Positions 37,647 to 44,969 of a DNA stretch of 64,000 nt are shown here, one piece after another. A program made the position numbers and the translations under genes. Position 1 is the stretch's first letter. Every line of letters starts with the position of its first letter. The stretch comes from an uncultured Pelagibacteraceae bacterium (lineage in GTDB: Bacteria > Pseudomonadota > Alphaproteobacteria > Pelagibacterales > Pelagibacteraceae). The stretch lies in assembly GCA_902585265.1 (NCBI GenBank), contig CACICY010000001.1, positions 62,001 through 126,000 on the forward strand, read 5' to 3'. The notes under the pieces were generated by a model that was not told the origin of the DNA, did not search any database, and saw only the letters and a list, made by a program, of their open reading frames with translations.

Positions 37647-37723
37647 CGCGGGGTGGAGCAGCCTGGTAGCTCGCAAGGCTCATAACCTTGAGGTCGGCGG
37701 TTCAAATCCGTCCCCCGCAACCA
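37647..37723 (+). tRNA. Initiator tRNA-fMet (anticodon CAT)
   Basis: A 77-base gene with encoded CCA. The acceptor stem CGCGGGG/CCCCGCA has the C1-A72 mismatch that marks initiators. The D arm is GAGC/GCTC with AGCCTGGTA in the loop, the anticodon loop is CTCATAA, and the T arm is GGCGG-TTCAAAT-CCGTC. The anticodon stem is CAAGG/CCTTG, so one of the three G-C pairs of classical initiators (29-41) is A-U here. It is sandwiched between rpsU (4 bases) and a methyltransferase gene (5 bases). Confidence 0.97.
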
Positions 37724-37728
37724 ATTAA

Positions 37729-38409
37729 ATGAGTAAGAATTCAGAGAAAATTTTTGTAACAAACCATTATAAGTTTCTAGACAAAATTGCTTATAAAAAA
37801 AGAATTGAAATAGCTCAAACCATTAATAATGAAATAAATAACATTGAACTGAATGATGCTTTAGATATAGGAACTACTGAGGATATTAGTAATCAAAGTA
37901 GTAATACAATAATAAAAAATTTAAAAAAAATTAATATTTTTAAATCAATATCCAATCAAAATATAAAATCATCTTTTTTTGAGAAAAAACTTAATAAATC
38001 AATTACTGATGATTTAAGTAAAATTGAATTAAATGAGTTTAGTTCAGACATTGTATTGTCTAACGCAACAATTGAACATGTTGGAAGTGAGCAGAATCAA
38101 AGAAAGATGTTAGATAATATAATAAAATTATCAAAAAAAGTTTTTGTGATTTCAACTCCAAATAGATACTACCCAATTGATTTCCATACAAAAATTCCAT
38201 TTTTACATTGGTTACCAAAAACATATCATAGACAAATATTAAAAATTATTGGTTTAAGTTTCTATGCGCAAGAGGAGAATTTAAACTTGCTAAGTAAAAA
38301 AGATTTAATTCTATTTATGAAAAAATATGATTTTAACTATAAAATTCTAAATATAAAATTATTTAATATTAATTCTAATCTAATTTTAATAGGTATAAAA
38401 AAATTTTAA
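37729..38409 (+). CDS. SAM-dependent methyltransferase-like protein (class I fold)
   Basis: A 226 aa protein resembling methyltransferase type 11. Motif I is ALDIGTTED (near residue 45) instead of the usual Gly-rich D-x-G-x-G, the acidic post-I strand is weak, and the later IVLSNATIEHVGS and VFVISTPNRYYPIDFHTKIPFLHWLP segments match the SNAVIEHV and TPNR/FHTxxPxxHWLP signatures of polysaccharide-linked methyltransferases. The family often occurs in surface-glycan clusters. The ATG at 37729 starts 5 bases after the tRNA, so the two share a transcript. Substrate unknown. Confidence 0.72.
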   Translation: MSKNSEKIFVTNHYKFLDKIAYKKRIEIAQTINNEINNIELNDALDIGTTEDISNQSSNTIIKNLKKINIFKSISNQNIKSSFFEKKLNKSITDDLSKIELNEFSSDIVLSNATIEHVGSEQNQRKMLDNIIKLSKKVFVISTPNRYYPIDFHTKIPFLHWLPKTYHRQILKIIGLSFYAQEENLNLLSKKDLILFMKKYDFNYKILNIKLFNINSNLILIGIKKF

Positions 38410-39098
38410 ATTTTAAACCTAGAGTTCTTGCTATCAACTAAGAATTTTTTTACAGTATCAATTGTAAGATAGGAAAAGGATTTACCAAAATTTTCAATTT
38501 TTTCAATTATACTTGGGGGAATTGTTATAATATGGCATCCTAATTGCTTAGCTTGTAAATAATTATATGGTTCTCTAACACTAGCCCATAGTATTTCAAC
38601 ATTTTTGAATTTTTTTGATAGTTTGATGCTTTTAATAATTTCTGGTATAGGGTCCTTTCCAGCGTCTGCTGCTCTTCCAGCAAAAATTGATATTATCACC
38701 TTAGTTTTTTTATTTATTTTATTCAAAATTTTTAAAGTTTGCTTAGCGGTATAAACTGCGGTTACATTAATTTTTATATTATCATTATTAAGTTTTTTAA
38801 TAACATTGCCTGAAAATTTACCCTCTGAATTTGTGACCGGAACTTTTACATAAACATTTCTTCCCCACTTAGTAATTTTTTTACCCTGTAAAAGCATTTC
38901 AGCTTCTTTATCTGCAAAAACTTCTATTGAAATTGGTTTTTTTGTAATCTTTATAATTTCATTGCTATACAATTTATAATTTTTGGCACCTGCTTTTCGC
39001 ATCAAACTTGGATTTGTTGTAAACCCTTTTATGATTTTTTTTTTATTGAATTTTTTTATTAAATTTATATCAGCAATATCACAAAAAATTTTTGTCAT
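38406..39098 (-). CDS. tal: Transaldolase family protein
   Basis: A TIM-barrel aldolase of the small transaldolase/fructose-6-phosphate aldolase group (230 aa). MTKIFCDIADINLIKKF and KGFTTNPSLMRKAGA open the barrel; the Schiff-base Lys should be in YVKVPVTNSEG (near residue 86); ISIFAGRAADAGKDP and ILWASVREPYNYLQAKQLGCHIITIPP follow. The last motif is typical for real transaldolases of this size class. It probably works with Tkt in the pentose phosphate pathway. It lies directly after pntB (39099). Confidence 0.88.
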   Translation of the reverse strand: MTKIFCDIADINLIKKFNKKKIIKGFTTNPSLMRKAGAKNYKLYSNEIIKITKKPISIEVFADKEAEMLLQGKKITKWGRNVYVKVPVTNSEGKFSGNVIKKLNNDNIKINVTAVYTAKQTLKILNKINKKTKVIISIFAGRAADAGKDPIPEIIKSIKLSKKFKNVEILWASVREPYNYLQAKQLGCHIITIPPSIIEKIENFGKSFSYLTIDTVKKFLVDSKNSRFKI

Positions 39099-40493
39099 TT
39101 ATAGACTTTTGATAATATCTTCTGTCATTTTTTTTGCATCTGCAAAAAGCATTAAAGTATTATCTCTATAAAAAAGATCATTATCTATACCAGCATATCC
39201 TGGAGATAAGCTTCTTTTTACAAATAAAACTGATTTACTTTTTTCAACATCTAATACTGGCATACCATAGATTGGACTTTGAGGATCAGACTTTGCGACT
39301 GGGTTTGTAACATCATTAGCACCAATTACATATGCAACATCACAATTAGCAAAATCATTATTTATTTCCTCTAATTCAAAAACTTCATCATATGGTACAT
39401 TTGCCTCAGCAAGAAGTACATTCATGTGTCCTGGCATTCTGCCAGCAACAGGATGGATAGCATATGATACCTTAACGCCATTTTTTTTTAATGAATCTAC
39501 CATCTCTCTAAGCGCATGCTGGGCTTGTGCTACAGCCATACCATAACCAGGAACAATTATAACTGAGGAAGCGTTTTTCATCAAAAAAGCTGCATCGTCT
39601 GCGTTTCCACTTTTTACCGGTTTTTGTTCTTTACTTTTTGAGACCGAAGTTTGATCAGTTGCTCCCCATCCTCCAAGAATTACATTAAAGAATGACCTAT
39701 TCATTCCTTTGCACATAATATATGAGAGAATTGCTCCTGAGGATCCAACTAAAGCGCCTGTAATGATTAGGGCTGTATTTTCTAAAGTAAAACCTATGCC
39801 TGCAGCAGCCCAGCCAGAATATGAATTTAACATTGAAATAACCACTGGCATATCAGCTCCACCAATAGGGATTATTAATAAAACTCCCACAATAAACGAT
39901 ATTAGCACTATAGACCAAAAGACATTTGATGATTGAGATATACATAAATAATAAATTAAAAATATAATGGCCAATCCTAATATAAGATTTATTAAATGCT
40001 GACCTTTAAATGTTACTGGTGAACCAGACATTATTCCTCTAAGTTTTAAAAAAGCAATTATAGAACCTGAAAATGTGATTGCTCCAATAGCAGCTCCCAA
40101 TGACATTTCAATTAAACTGGCCAATTTTATATTTCCCACAATGCCCAAGTTGAATGCTTCAGGTTTCAAAAAAGCTGATATAGCAACAAAAACAGCTGCA
40201 AGTCCAACAAGACTATGAAATCCTGCAACTAGTTCAGGCATAGCTGTCATTGGTATTTTAAATGCAATAAATGCCCCTATAGTTCCACCAATAAGTAAAA
40301 AAATTAACACATATATAAATCCTGGTCCTAAATTCCCAACTGTTAGAAAAGTTACAACTATAGATATTACCATTCCAGCTATACCAAAGTAGTTTCCTTG
40401 TCTTGATGTTTCAGGTGAAGATAAACCTCTTAAAGCTAATATAAATAATATTCCTGATATTAAATAAAATAACGCTGATAAATTTGCTGACAT
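39099..40493 (-). CDS. pntB: NAD(P) transhydrogenase subunit beta
   Basis: Carries membrane domain II (about nine helices, residues 1-260) and the NADP-binding domain III (residues 290-464), with IIVPGYGMAVAQAQHALREM, YAIHPVAGRMPGHMNVLLAEANVPY, IGANDVTNPVAK and SLSPGYAGIDNDLFY. With PntAA and PntAB it uses the proton gradient to reduce NADP with NADH. 464 aa, full length. Confidence 0.96.
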   Translation of the reverse strand: MSANLSALFYLISGILFILALRGLSSPETSRQGNYFGIAGMVISIVVTFLTVGNLGPGFIYVLIFLLIGGTIGAFIAFKIPMTAMPELVAGFHSLVGLAAVFVAISAFLKPEAFNLGIVGNIKLASLIEMSLGAAIGAITFSGSIIAFLKLRGIMSGSPVTFKGQHLINLILGLAIIFLIYYLCISQSSNVFWSIVLISFIVGVLLIIPIGGADMPVVISMLNSYSGWAAAGIGFTLENTALIITGALVGSSGAILSYIMCKGMNRSFFNVILGGWGATDQTSVSKSKEQKPVKSGNADDAAFLMKNASSVIIVPGYGMAVAQAQHALREMVDSLKKNGVKVSYAIHPVAGRMPGHMNVLLAEANVPYDEVFELEEINNDFANCDVAYVIGANDVTNPVAKSDPQSPIYGMPVLDVEKSKSVLFVKRSLSPGYAGIDNDLFYRDNTLMLFADAKKMTEDIIKSL

Positions 40494-40495
40494 AC

Positions 40496-40798
40496 TTATT
40501 TCTTTTTCTTCTTGTACATTTGCAACATTCTTTGAGTTACGAGAAAACCACCAAAAATGTTTACAGCAGCTAGTAGTATTGCAAGAAAACCAAAAGTATT
40601 TGATATCTCAAAAATACTTTCAGACGAACCTGCTAACGCAGCAATAATAGCTCCAACAATTATTACAGATGAGATTGCATTTGTTACTGACATCAAAGGG
40701 GTATGAAGAGAAGGTGTAACGCTCCAAACCACATAATAACCAATAAAAATTGATAAGATAAATATACTCAATCTAAATATAAAAGGGTCTATTTCCAT
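40496..40798 (-). CDS. pntAB: NAD(P) transhydrogenase subunit alpha, part 2 (membrane)
   Basis: A 100 aa protein with three to four membrane helices, matching the C-terminal membrane part of E. coli PntA: GYYVVWSVTPSLHTPLMSVTNAISS (residues 20-44) is diagnostic. Alphaproteobacteria commonly split PntA in this way. The start overlaps the pntAA stop by one base (TAATG). Confidence 0.95.
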   Translation of the reverse strand: MEIDPFIFRLSIFILSIFIGYYVVWSVTPSLHTPLMSVTNAISSVIIVGAIIAALAGSSESIFEISNTFGFLAILLAAVNIFGGFLVTQRMLQMYKKKKK

Positions 40799-41886
40799 TA
40801 TTTAACCATCGTTTTTTCTATTATTTCATCTTCTAAATTTATCTCAAAATTTTTTTTTTCTTTATCAAATAAATTATTTACAAAATTAAACATATTCTTT
40901 GCATAAAGACCAGATGCTGAAATAGGTAATTTATTCAATATATTACTTTCGCCAATAATTTTTACGCCATTGCTATCAATAATTTCATTAACTTTAGTCA
41001 AATCAGAATTTCCCCCTTGGGGAGCAGCTAAGTCATAAATAACTGAACCACTTTGCATATTATCAATCATATCTTTTTTTATTATTAGGGGCGCTTTCTT
41101 TCCAGGTATTAAAGCTGTACATATAATTATATCAATTTTTTTCAAAGTTTCCTTCAATAATTCTTCTTGTTTTTTTTTAAATTCTTCTGAAGTCTCTTTT
41201 GCATATCCACCTTCTGTCTCTAAATTTTCTGCACCTTCTACAGTTAAAAATTTTCCACCTAAGCTTTCAACTTGCTCTTTAGATGCTAATCTCACATCTG
41301 TTGCAAAAACAATAGCTCCCATTCTTTTTGCAGTCGCAATTGCTTGTAAACCAGCAACTCCAGCACCAACTACTAAAACTTTTGCTGCTGAAATTGTTCC
41401 TGCAGCAGTCATCATCATTGGAATAGCTTTTTGAAAGTATGCAAATGAATCTATAACTGCTTTATATCCAGCTAAATTAGCTTGTGAGGATAAAATATCC
41501 ATTGATTGTGCTCTTGTAATTCTTGGTAAAAGTTCAAGAGAAAAACATTTTATATTTTTGGATTTAATTTCCTTTAATTTTTTTTCGTTCGCATAAGGAT
41601 TAAGAACACCAATTAAAATTTGATCATTCTTAAGAGCGTTTAAATTTTCATCACTTGGAATATTCATTTGAACAACGGCGTTTGAATTTTTTATAACTTC
41701 CTCATTTGTATTTAAAATGACCGCACCTTCCGATTCATAGTTTCTGTCATTAATACCTAGGTGCTCACCATAACCTTTAGATAAATATATTTCTAATCCT
41801 AGTGATTTATATTTTTTTATTACATCAGGAGTAATAGCTATTCTATTTTCTATACTTTTATTTTCAGAAATTGATCCGATTATCAT
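40798..41886 (-). CDS. pntAA: NAD(P) transhydrogenase subunit alpha, part 1 (NAD-binding)
   Basis: The soluble domain I that binds NAD(H). It has the alanine dehydrogenase/PNT fold: ENRIAITPDVIKKYKSLGLE, the AGYKAVIDSFAYFQKAIPMMMTAAGT stretch, the Rossmann motif VLVVGAGVAGLQAIATAKRMGA (near residue 170), and DLAAPQGGN. 362 aa. It follows rpmJ by 24 bases. Confidence 0.96.
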   Translation of the reverse strand: MIIGSISENKSIENRIAITPDVIKKYKSLGLEIYLSKGYGEHLGINDRNYESEGAVILNTNEEVIKNSNAVVQMNIPSDENLNALKNDQILIGVLNPYANEKKLKEIKSKNIKCFSLELLPRITRAQSMDILSSQANLAGYKAVIDSFAYFQKAIPMMMTAAGTISAAKVLVVGAGVAGLQAIATAKRMGAIVFATDVRLASKEQVESLGGKFLTVEGAENLETEGGYAKETSEEFKKKQEELLKETLKKIDIIICTALIPGKKAPLIIKKDMIDNMQSGSVIYDLAAPQGGNSDLTKVNEIIDSNGVKIIGESNILNKLPISASGLYAKNMFNFVNNLFDKEKKNFEINLEDEIIEKTMVK

Positions 41887-41910
41887 ATTCTATTTAGATA
41901 TGATCCCAAA

Positions 41911-42036
41911 TCATTTTTGTCTTGCTTTAAACTTAGGATTTTTTTTATTAATTATATAAACTCTTCCTCTTCGTCGAACCAATTTAGAGTTTAGATCTCT
42001 TTTTTTCAATGATTTTAGTGAGCTTGCAATTTTCAT
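41911..42036 (-). CDS. rpmJ: 50S ribosomal protein L36
   Basis: A 41-codon gene. The product begins [14 protein letters not shown] and ends NPKFKARQK with [14 protein letters not shown] between, matching the alphaproteobacterial C- (zinc-free) L36. It lies 3 bases after the epimerase stop and 24 bases before pntAA, away from the ribosomal protein operons. Confidence 0.95.
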   Translation of the reverse strand: MKIASSLKSLKKRDLNSKLVRRRGRVYIINKKNPKFKARQK

Positions 42037-42039
42037 ATT

Positions 42040-42924
42040 TTAAGTTTTATCTTTAATAAACGATGCTACATAATCTTTCAATCTTATTTTTCCATACCTT
42101 TTAATTACTTTCTTATTAAATGACAAGTTTGTTAAGGCTGAGGCATATCGTTCCCCTGACCTAAATGGTAAATACTTAATTTTTGATTTAAACATTTTTG
42201 CTACCTCAATAACTTTGTAAGATTTATGATTTGAAATGCTGTAGTAAGCACATTTATTTTTTTTCCAAGCTTCAAAGCAAATATCAATTGTATCTGAAAT
42301 ATGGGTGAATCTTCTAGATTGTGTGCCTGGCTTTACGACCGGTAATGGTTTTTTCTTTAAGAAATGATTTTCAAAAATCCCGATTACGGTAGCCATTTTT
42401 CCTGTACTGATTTGTTTTGGTCCATATACGTTGTAAAAATAAATAATCTCATATTTTAATCCAAACCAATTTTTTAAATTTTCAAGTAATTCTAAGTTTT
42501 TTGACTTTGTGAATGCATACGGTGAAAGATTTTTATCATTACCAAAATTTCCTATACTTGCAGATGTTGCAGAATATATAAGTTTAATTTTATTTTTTAA
42601 ACAGAATTTAAATACTGATTTACTTCCATTGCTATTTGAGTCGTAACATTGATCAAATTTTTCAAAACTTTGAAAAATTCTTGAAAATTCACCGAAATGA
42701 AAAACTGCATTTATCCTATTTTTATAATTATTCAAAAGTTTGTTAATATTTTTAGTACTCCCATTGATATATTTTACTTTATGATGTTTGTGATGGTTAG
42801 CTTTTTTTCCAGTTGAATAATTATCAAGGCTCACAATTTTAAATTTTGTTTTTTTTAAAATAAGCTCAATTAAATTTGAACCTACAAATCCTGCACCACC
42901 AGTGACGACAATTATATTTCTCAT
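42040..42924 (-). CDS. NAD-dependent nucleotide-sugar epimerase/dehydratase (extended SDR)
   Basis: An extended short-chain dehydrogenase of the UDP-glucose 4-epimerase type, acting on a nucleotide sugar for surface glycans. Cofactor motif TGGAGFVGSN (residues 8-17), LDNYSTGKK, the Ser-Thr-Ser catalytic region YSATSAS, the YAFTK catalytic Tyr/Lys pair (near residue 140), and FYNVYGPKQ are visible. I take the ATG at 42924 (MRNIIVVTGG); the reading frame stays open to 43035, but that part is the 5S rRNA gene. The start is only about 5 bases after the 5S 3' end, with no promoter or terminator between them, so it must be read from the 5S transcript. Exact substrate unknown. Confidence 0.88.
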   Translation of the reverse strand: MRNIIVVTGGAGFVGSNLIELILKKTKFKIVSLDNYSTGKKANHHKHHKVKYINGSTKNINKLLNNYKNRINAVFHFGEFSRIFQSFEKFDQCYDSNSNGSKSVFKFCLKNKIKLIYSATSASIGNFGNDKNLSPYAFTKSKNLELLENLKNWFGLKYEIIYFYNVYGPKQISTGKMATVIGIFENHFLKKKPLPVVKPGTQSRRFTHISDTIDICFEAWKKNKCAYYSISNHKSYKVIEVAKMFKSKIKYLPFRSGERYASALTNLSFNKKVIKRYGKIRLKDYVASFIKDKT

Positions 42925-42929
42925 ATGGA

Positions 42930-43048
42930 TAGCCTGGCAATGTCCTACTCTTCCATGTCTTAAGACAAAGTACCATCGGCGCTGAAAGGCTTGACTTCCG
43001 AGTTCGGAATGGGATCGGGTATTACACTTTCGCAATAATCACCAGGCA
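42930..43048 (-). rRNA. rrf: 5S ribosomal RNA, solitary
   Basis: About 119 bases. The 5' TGCCTGG pairs with the 3' CCAGGC; the conserved loop region CCCGATCCCATTCCGAACTCGGAAGT and the GCGCCGATGGTAC segment are present. No 23S, 16S or spacer tRNA lies on either side in this window, so the gene is unlinked from the rest of the rRNA operon by at least 21 kb. A consensus-like promoter sits directly upstream. Ends are estimated to within one or two bases. Confidence 0.95.
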
Positions 43049-43052
43049 TGGA

Positions 43053-43081
43053 CTTATATTAATATAAAAATACAAAATCAA
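43053..43081 (-). promoter_or_regulatory. Promoter of the solitary 5S rRNA
   Basis: On the minus strand TTGATT (43081-43076) and TATAAG (43058-43053) are exactly 17 bases apart. The expected start site, 5-8 bases after the -10 box, falls at or within a few bases of the mature 5S 5' end, so little 5' processing would be needed. This contrasts with normal 5S genes that are cut out of the rRNA precursor. Confidence 0.6.
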
Positions 43082-43188
43082 GTTTAAAATTATTAATTTT
43101 CATTATTAATTTACTTAATTATTATTAATAAAAAACCAATTTACTAAATTATTTTTTTTTAATTATGTAAATGAAATAAGGTATTAAA

Positions 43189-44100
43189 GTGAAAAAATTA
43201 AATTTAAGTATTATCATTCCCACCAGAGACAGAACTAGTAAAATTATTAATACTTTAAATTTTTTAGAGAATAATAGTTTTTTTTTTAAAGAAATTATTA
43301 TTGTCGACTCTTCAGATATACATAGAAGATTATCAGAAGATATATTAGATAAATATAAAAAATTAAATATAAAATTGATTTTATCTAAACCATCGATTTC
43401 TCTTCAAAGAAATATAGGTTTGGTAAAAGCGAATAAAAAAACTAGCTATGTTATGTTTCTAGATGACGATATTAATTTTAAAAAAAATAGCTTAAAAAAA
43501 ATGTATTATTTTATAAAAAAATCAAAACCTTTTAACGGCTTAGGTTTTAATTTAATTATAAAAGATCAAAATAAATTTTTAGAAATAATAAAAAAAAGTT
43601 TTTTTTTCAAGTTCTTTGGTATTTATGATAATAGAGCTGGGATTGTTACAAGTTCTGGTTGGCAAACCAAAGCAATTAACTTAAAAAAAAATCAAAAAGT
43701 AGAATGGTTGCCCACTCAAGCTGTAATTTATAATTATAAAATAATTAAAAATAAAAGATTTGATTTGAAATATGGAATTTATAGTTATCTCGAGGATTTA
43801 GATTTTAGTTATAGATTAAGAAAAAATCTTGTTATCTATTCAAAGGCAAAGTACTCAAGTAGCAACATCGTTAATAGAAATCCATTAATGTTTGGTAAAA
43901 AGGAAATTGTCAATAGGTATATATTTGTAAAAAAATTTAATTTTAGTTTAATAAATTTTTTTTTCGGATGCTTGATTTTAATAATAAAACATTTTCTAAG
44001 TTTTTTAATGTTAAAATCAAAATTTTTACTACGAATGGTTGGAAATATTCAGGGTCTTTTAAAGATTTTTTTTATAAAAGATATTGGTAAGAATAAATAA
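43189..44100 (+). CDS. GT2 family glycosyltransferase
   Basis: A GT-A glycosyltransferase: SIIIPTRDRTSKIINTLNFL at the start, IIVDSSD, and the metal site MFLDDDINF (near residue 92). A C-terminal hydrophobic stretch (about residues 253-275) suggests membrane attachment. The PTRDR form of the first motif and the EDLDFSYRL motif (near residue 205) are common in rhamnosyl/galactofuranosyl-type enzymes, but the sugar is unknown. GTG start at 43189 with AAGG seven bases upstream. Its 3' end overlaps the convergent next gene by 52 bases. Confidence 0.86.
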   Translation: MKKLNLSIIIPTRDRTSKIINTLNFLENNSFFFKEIIIVDSSDIHRRLSEDILDKYKKLNIKLILSKPSISLQRNIGLVKANKKTSYVMFLDDDINFKKNSLKKMYYFIKKSKPFNGLGFNLIIKDQNKFLEIIKKSFFFKFFGIYDNRAGIVTSSGWQTKAINLKKNQKVEWLPTQAVIYNYKIIKNKRFDLKYGIYSYLEDLDFSYRLRKNLVIYSKAKYSSSNIVNRNPLMFGKKEIVNRYIFVKKFNFSLINFFFGCLILIIKHFLSFLMLKSKFLLRMVGNIQGLLKIFFIKDIGKNK

Positions 44101-44909
44101 AATCTTAAGTAGATAAAAAAAAGGTCTTGGTTTAAATCTTTAAGTCTGAAAAATTTAAATAACAAATAATAATATGAGCCATAAGCATATAAACTTGATA
44201 AGTTATTTTTTTTTAAAAACTTTTTAAAGTAAAAATTATTTTTTTTCCAACTTTTAACTTGCCAATTTCTATTCTCTTTAAAATCTTTAAATTTATTTTC
44301 AATTTTTTTTAATTTTATTTTTTTATATAAATTTTCAAACTTTAGATCTAGTTTGTCACCAATTGAGATATAGAAGTTATCAATTACACCCCAATCAAAT
44401 TGCTTATAATCTTTGAGCAATTTATGAAACATCAAAGATTTTTTTTTAGAGAGTTTAAATGCAATAAAGTCTATTCCATAATGTGGAAGAAATGTTTCAT
44501 GCTTTCTTCCATTTTTAATAAGTATATTAGGATAAACAAAACCCATATAATCTGCATGTATTTGTTTGCTTAAAATTTTTACAATATTTTTTGAAATAAA
44601 TACGTCTGCATTTGAAAAAATAAAATAGTCAAAGTCTTTGCTGATAAAATATTTTATTGAATTAGACAACATCATAGAATTCGAATATTTAGAGCCGCTG
44701 GGAAGTTTTTTTTTAGGAACGTTGAAATATTTAAACTTGATATTTGATTTGTTTAAGAAATTTTTTACACCGTAATCATCAAATTGAGTAACAGATAAAG
44801 TAATATCTGCTTTCATTTTTTTTATGTTTTCAACAAATTTCTTTTGAATATCATCGTTTATTTTTGATTTACCGAATGGTCTAAATGAGACCTGCCAAAG
44901 AATTTTCAT
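44049..44909 (-). CDS. Probable glycosyltransferase (GT-A-like), unassigned family
   Basis: A soluble 286 aa protein. The N-terminus MKILWQVSFRPFG, then an FDYFIFSNADVFIS segment (near residue 96) that looks like the nucleotide/metal DxD region of GT-A enzymes, HYGIDFIAF and a conserved-looking DWGVIDNFYIS near residue 175. The C-terminal 60 residues are Lys/Phe-rich with a weak amphipathic or membrane-binding end. No clear family, and function rests on the motif and neighbourhood. Its last 52 bases overlap the convergent GT2 gene. Confidence 0.55.
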   Translation of the reverse strand: MKILWQVSFRPFGKSKINDDIQKKFVENIKKMKADITLSVTQFDDYGVKNFLNKSNIKFKYFNVPKKKLPSGSKYSNSMMLSNSIKYFISKDFDYFIFSNADVFISKNIVKILSKQIHADYMGFVYPNILIKNGRKHETFLPHYGIDFIAFKLSKKKSLMFHKLLKDYKQFDWGVIDNFYISIGDKLDLKFENLYKKIKLKKIENKFKDFKENRNWQVKSWKKNNFYFKKFLKKNNLSSLYAYGSYYYLLFKFFRLKDLNQDLFFIYLRFYLFLPISFIKKIFKRP

Positions 44910-44969
44910 AGGTTTAATCAGAAAAAATAATATAATAAAGATCCTAAATCAAATATATATCTATATTAA

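Noticed and set aside
42925..43035. N-terminal extension of the epimerase (37 extra codons)
   Set aside because: These codons lie in the 5S rRNA gene and show no protein homology; the SDR cofactor motif begins right after the ATG at 42924.
43082..43188. Remnant of 23S rRNA or a spacer tRNA upstream of 5S
   Set aside because: The sequence is plain AT-rich DNA with no recognisable rRNA or tRNA motifs.
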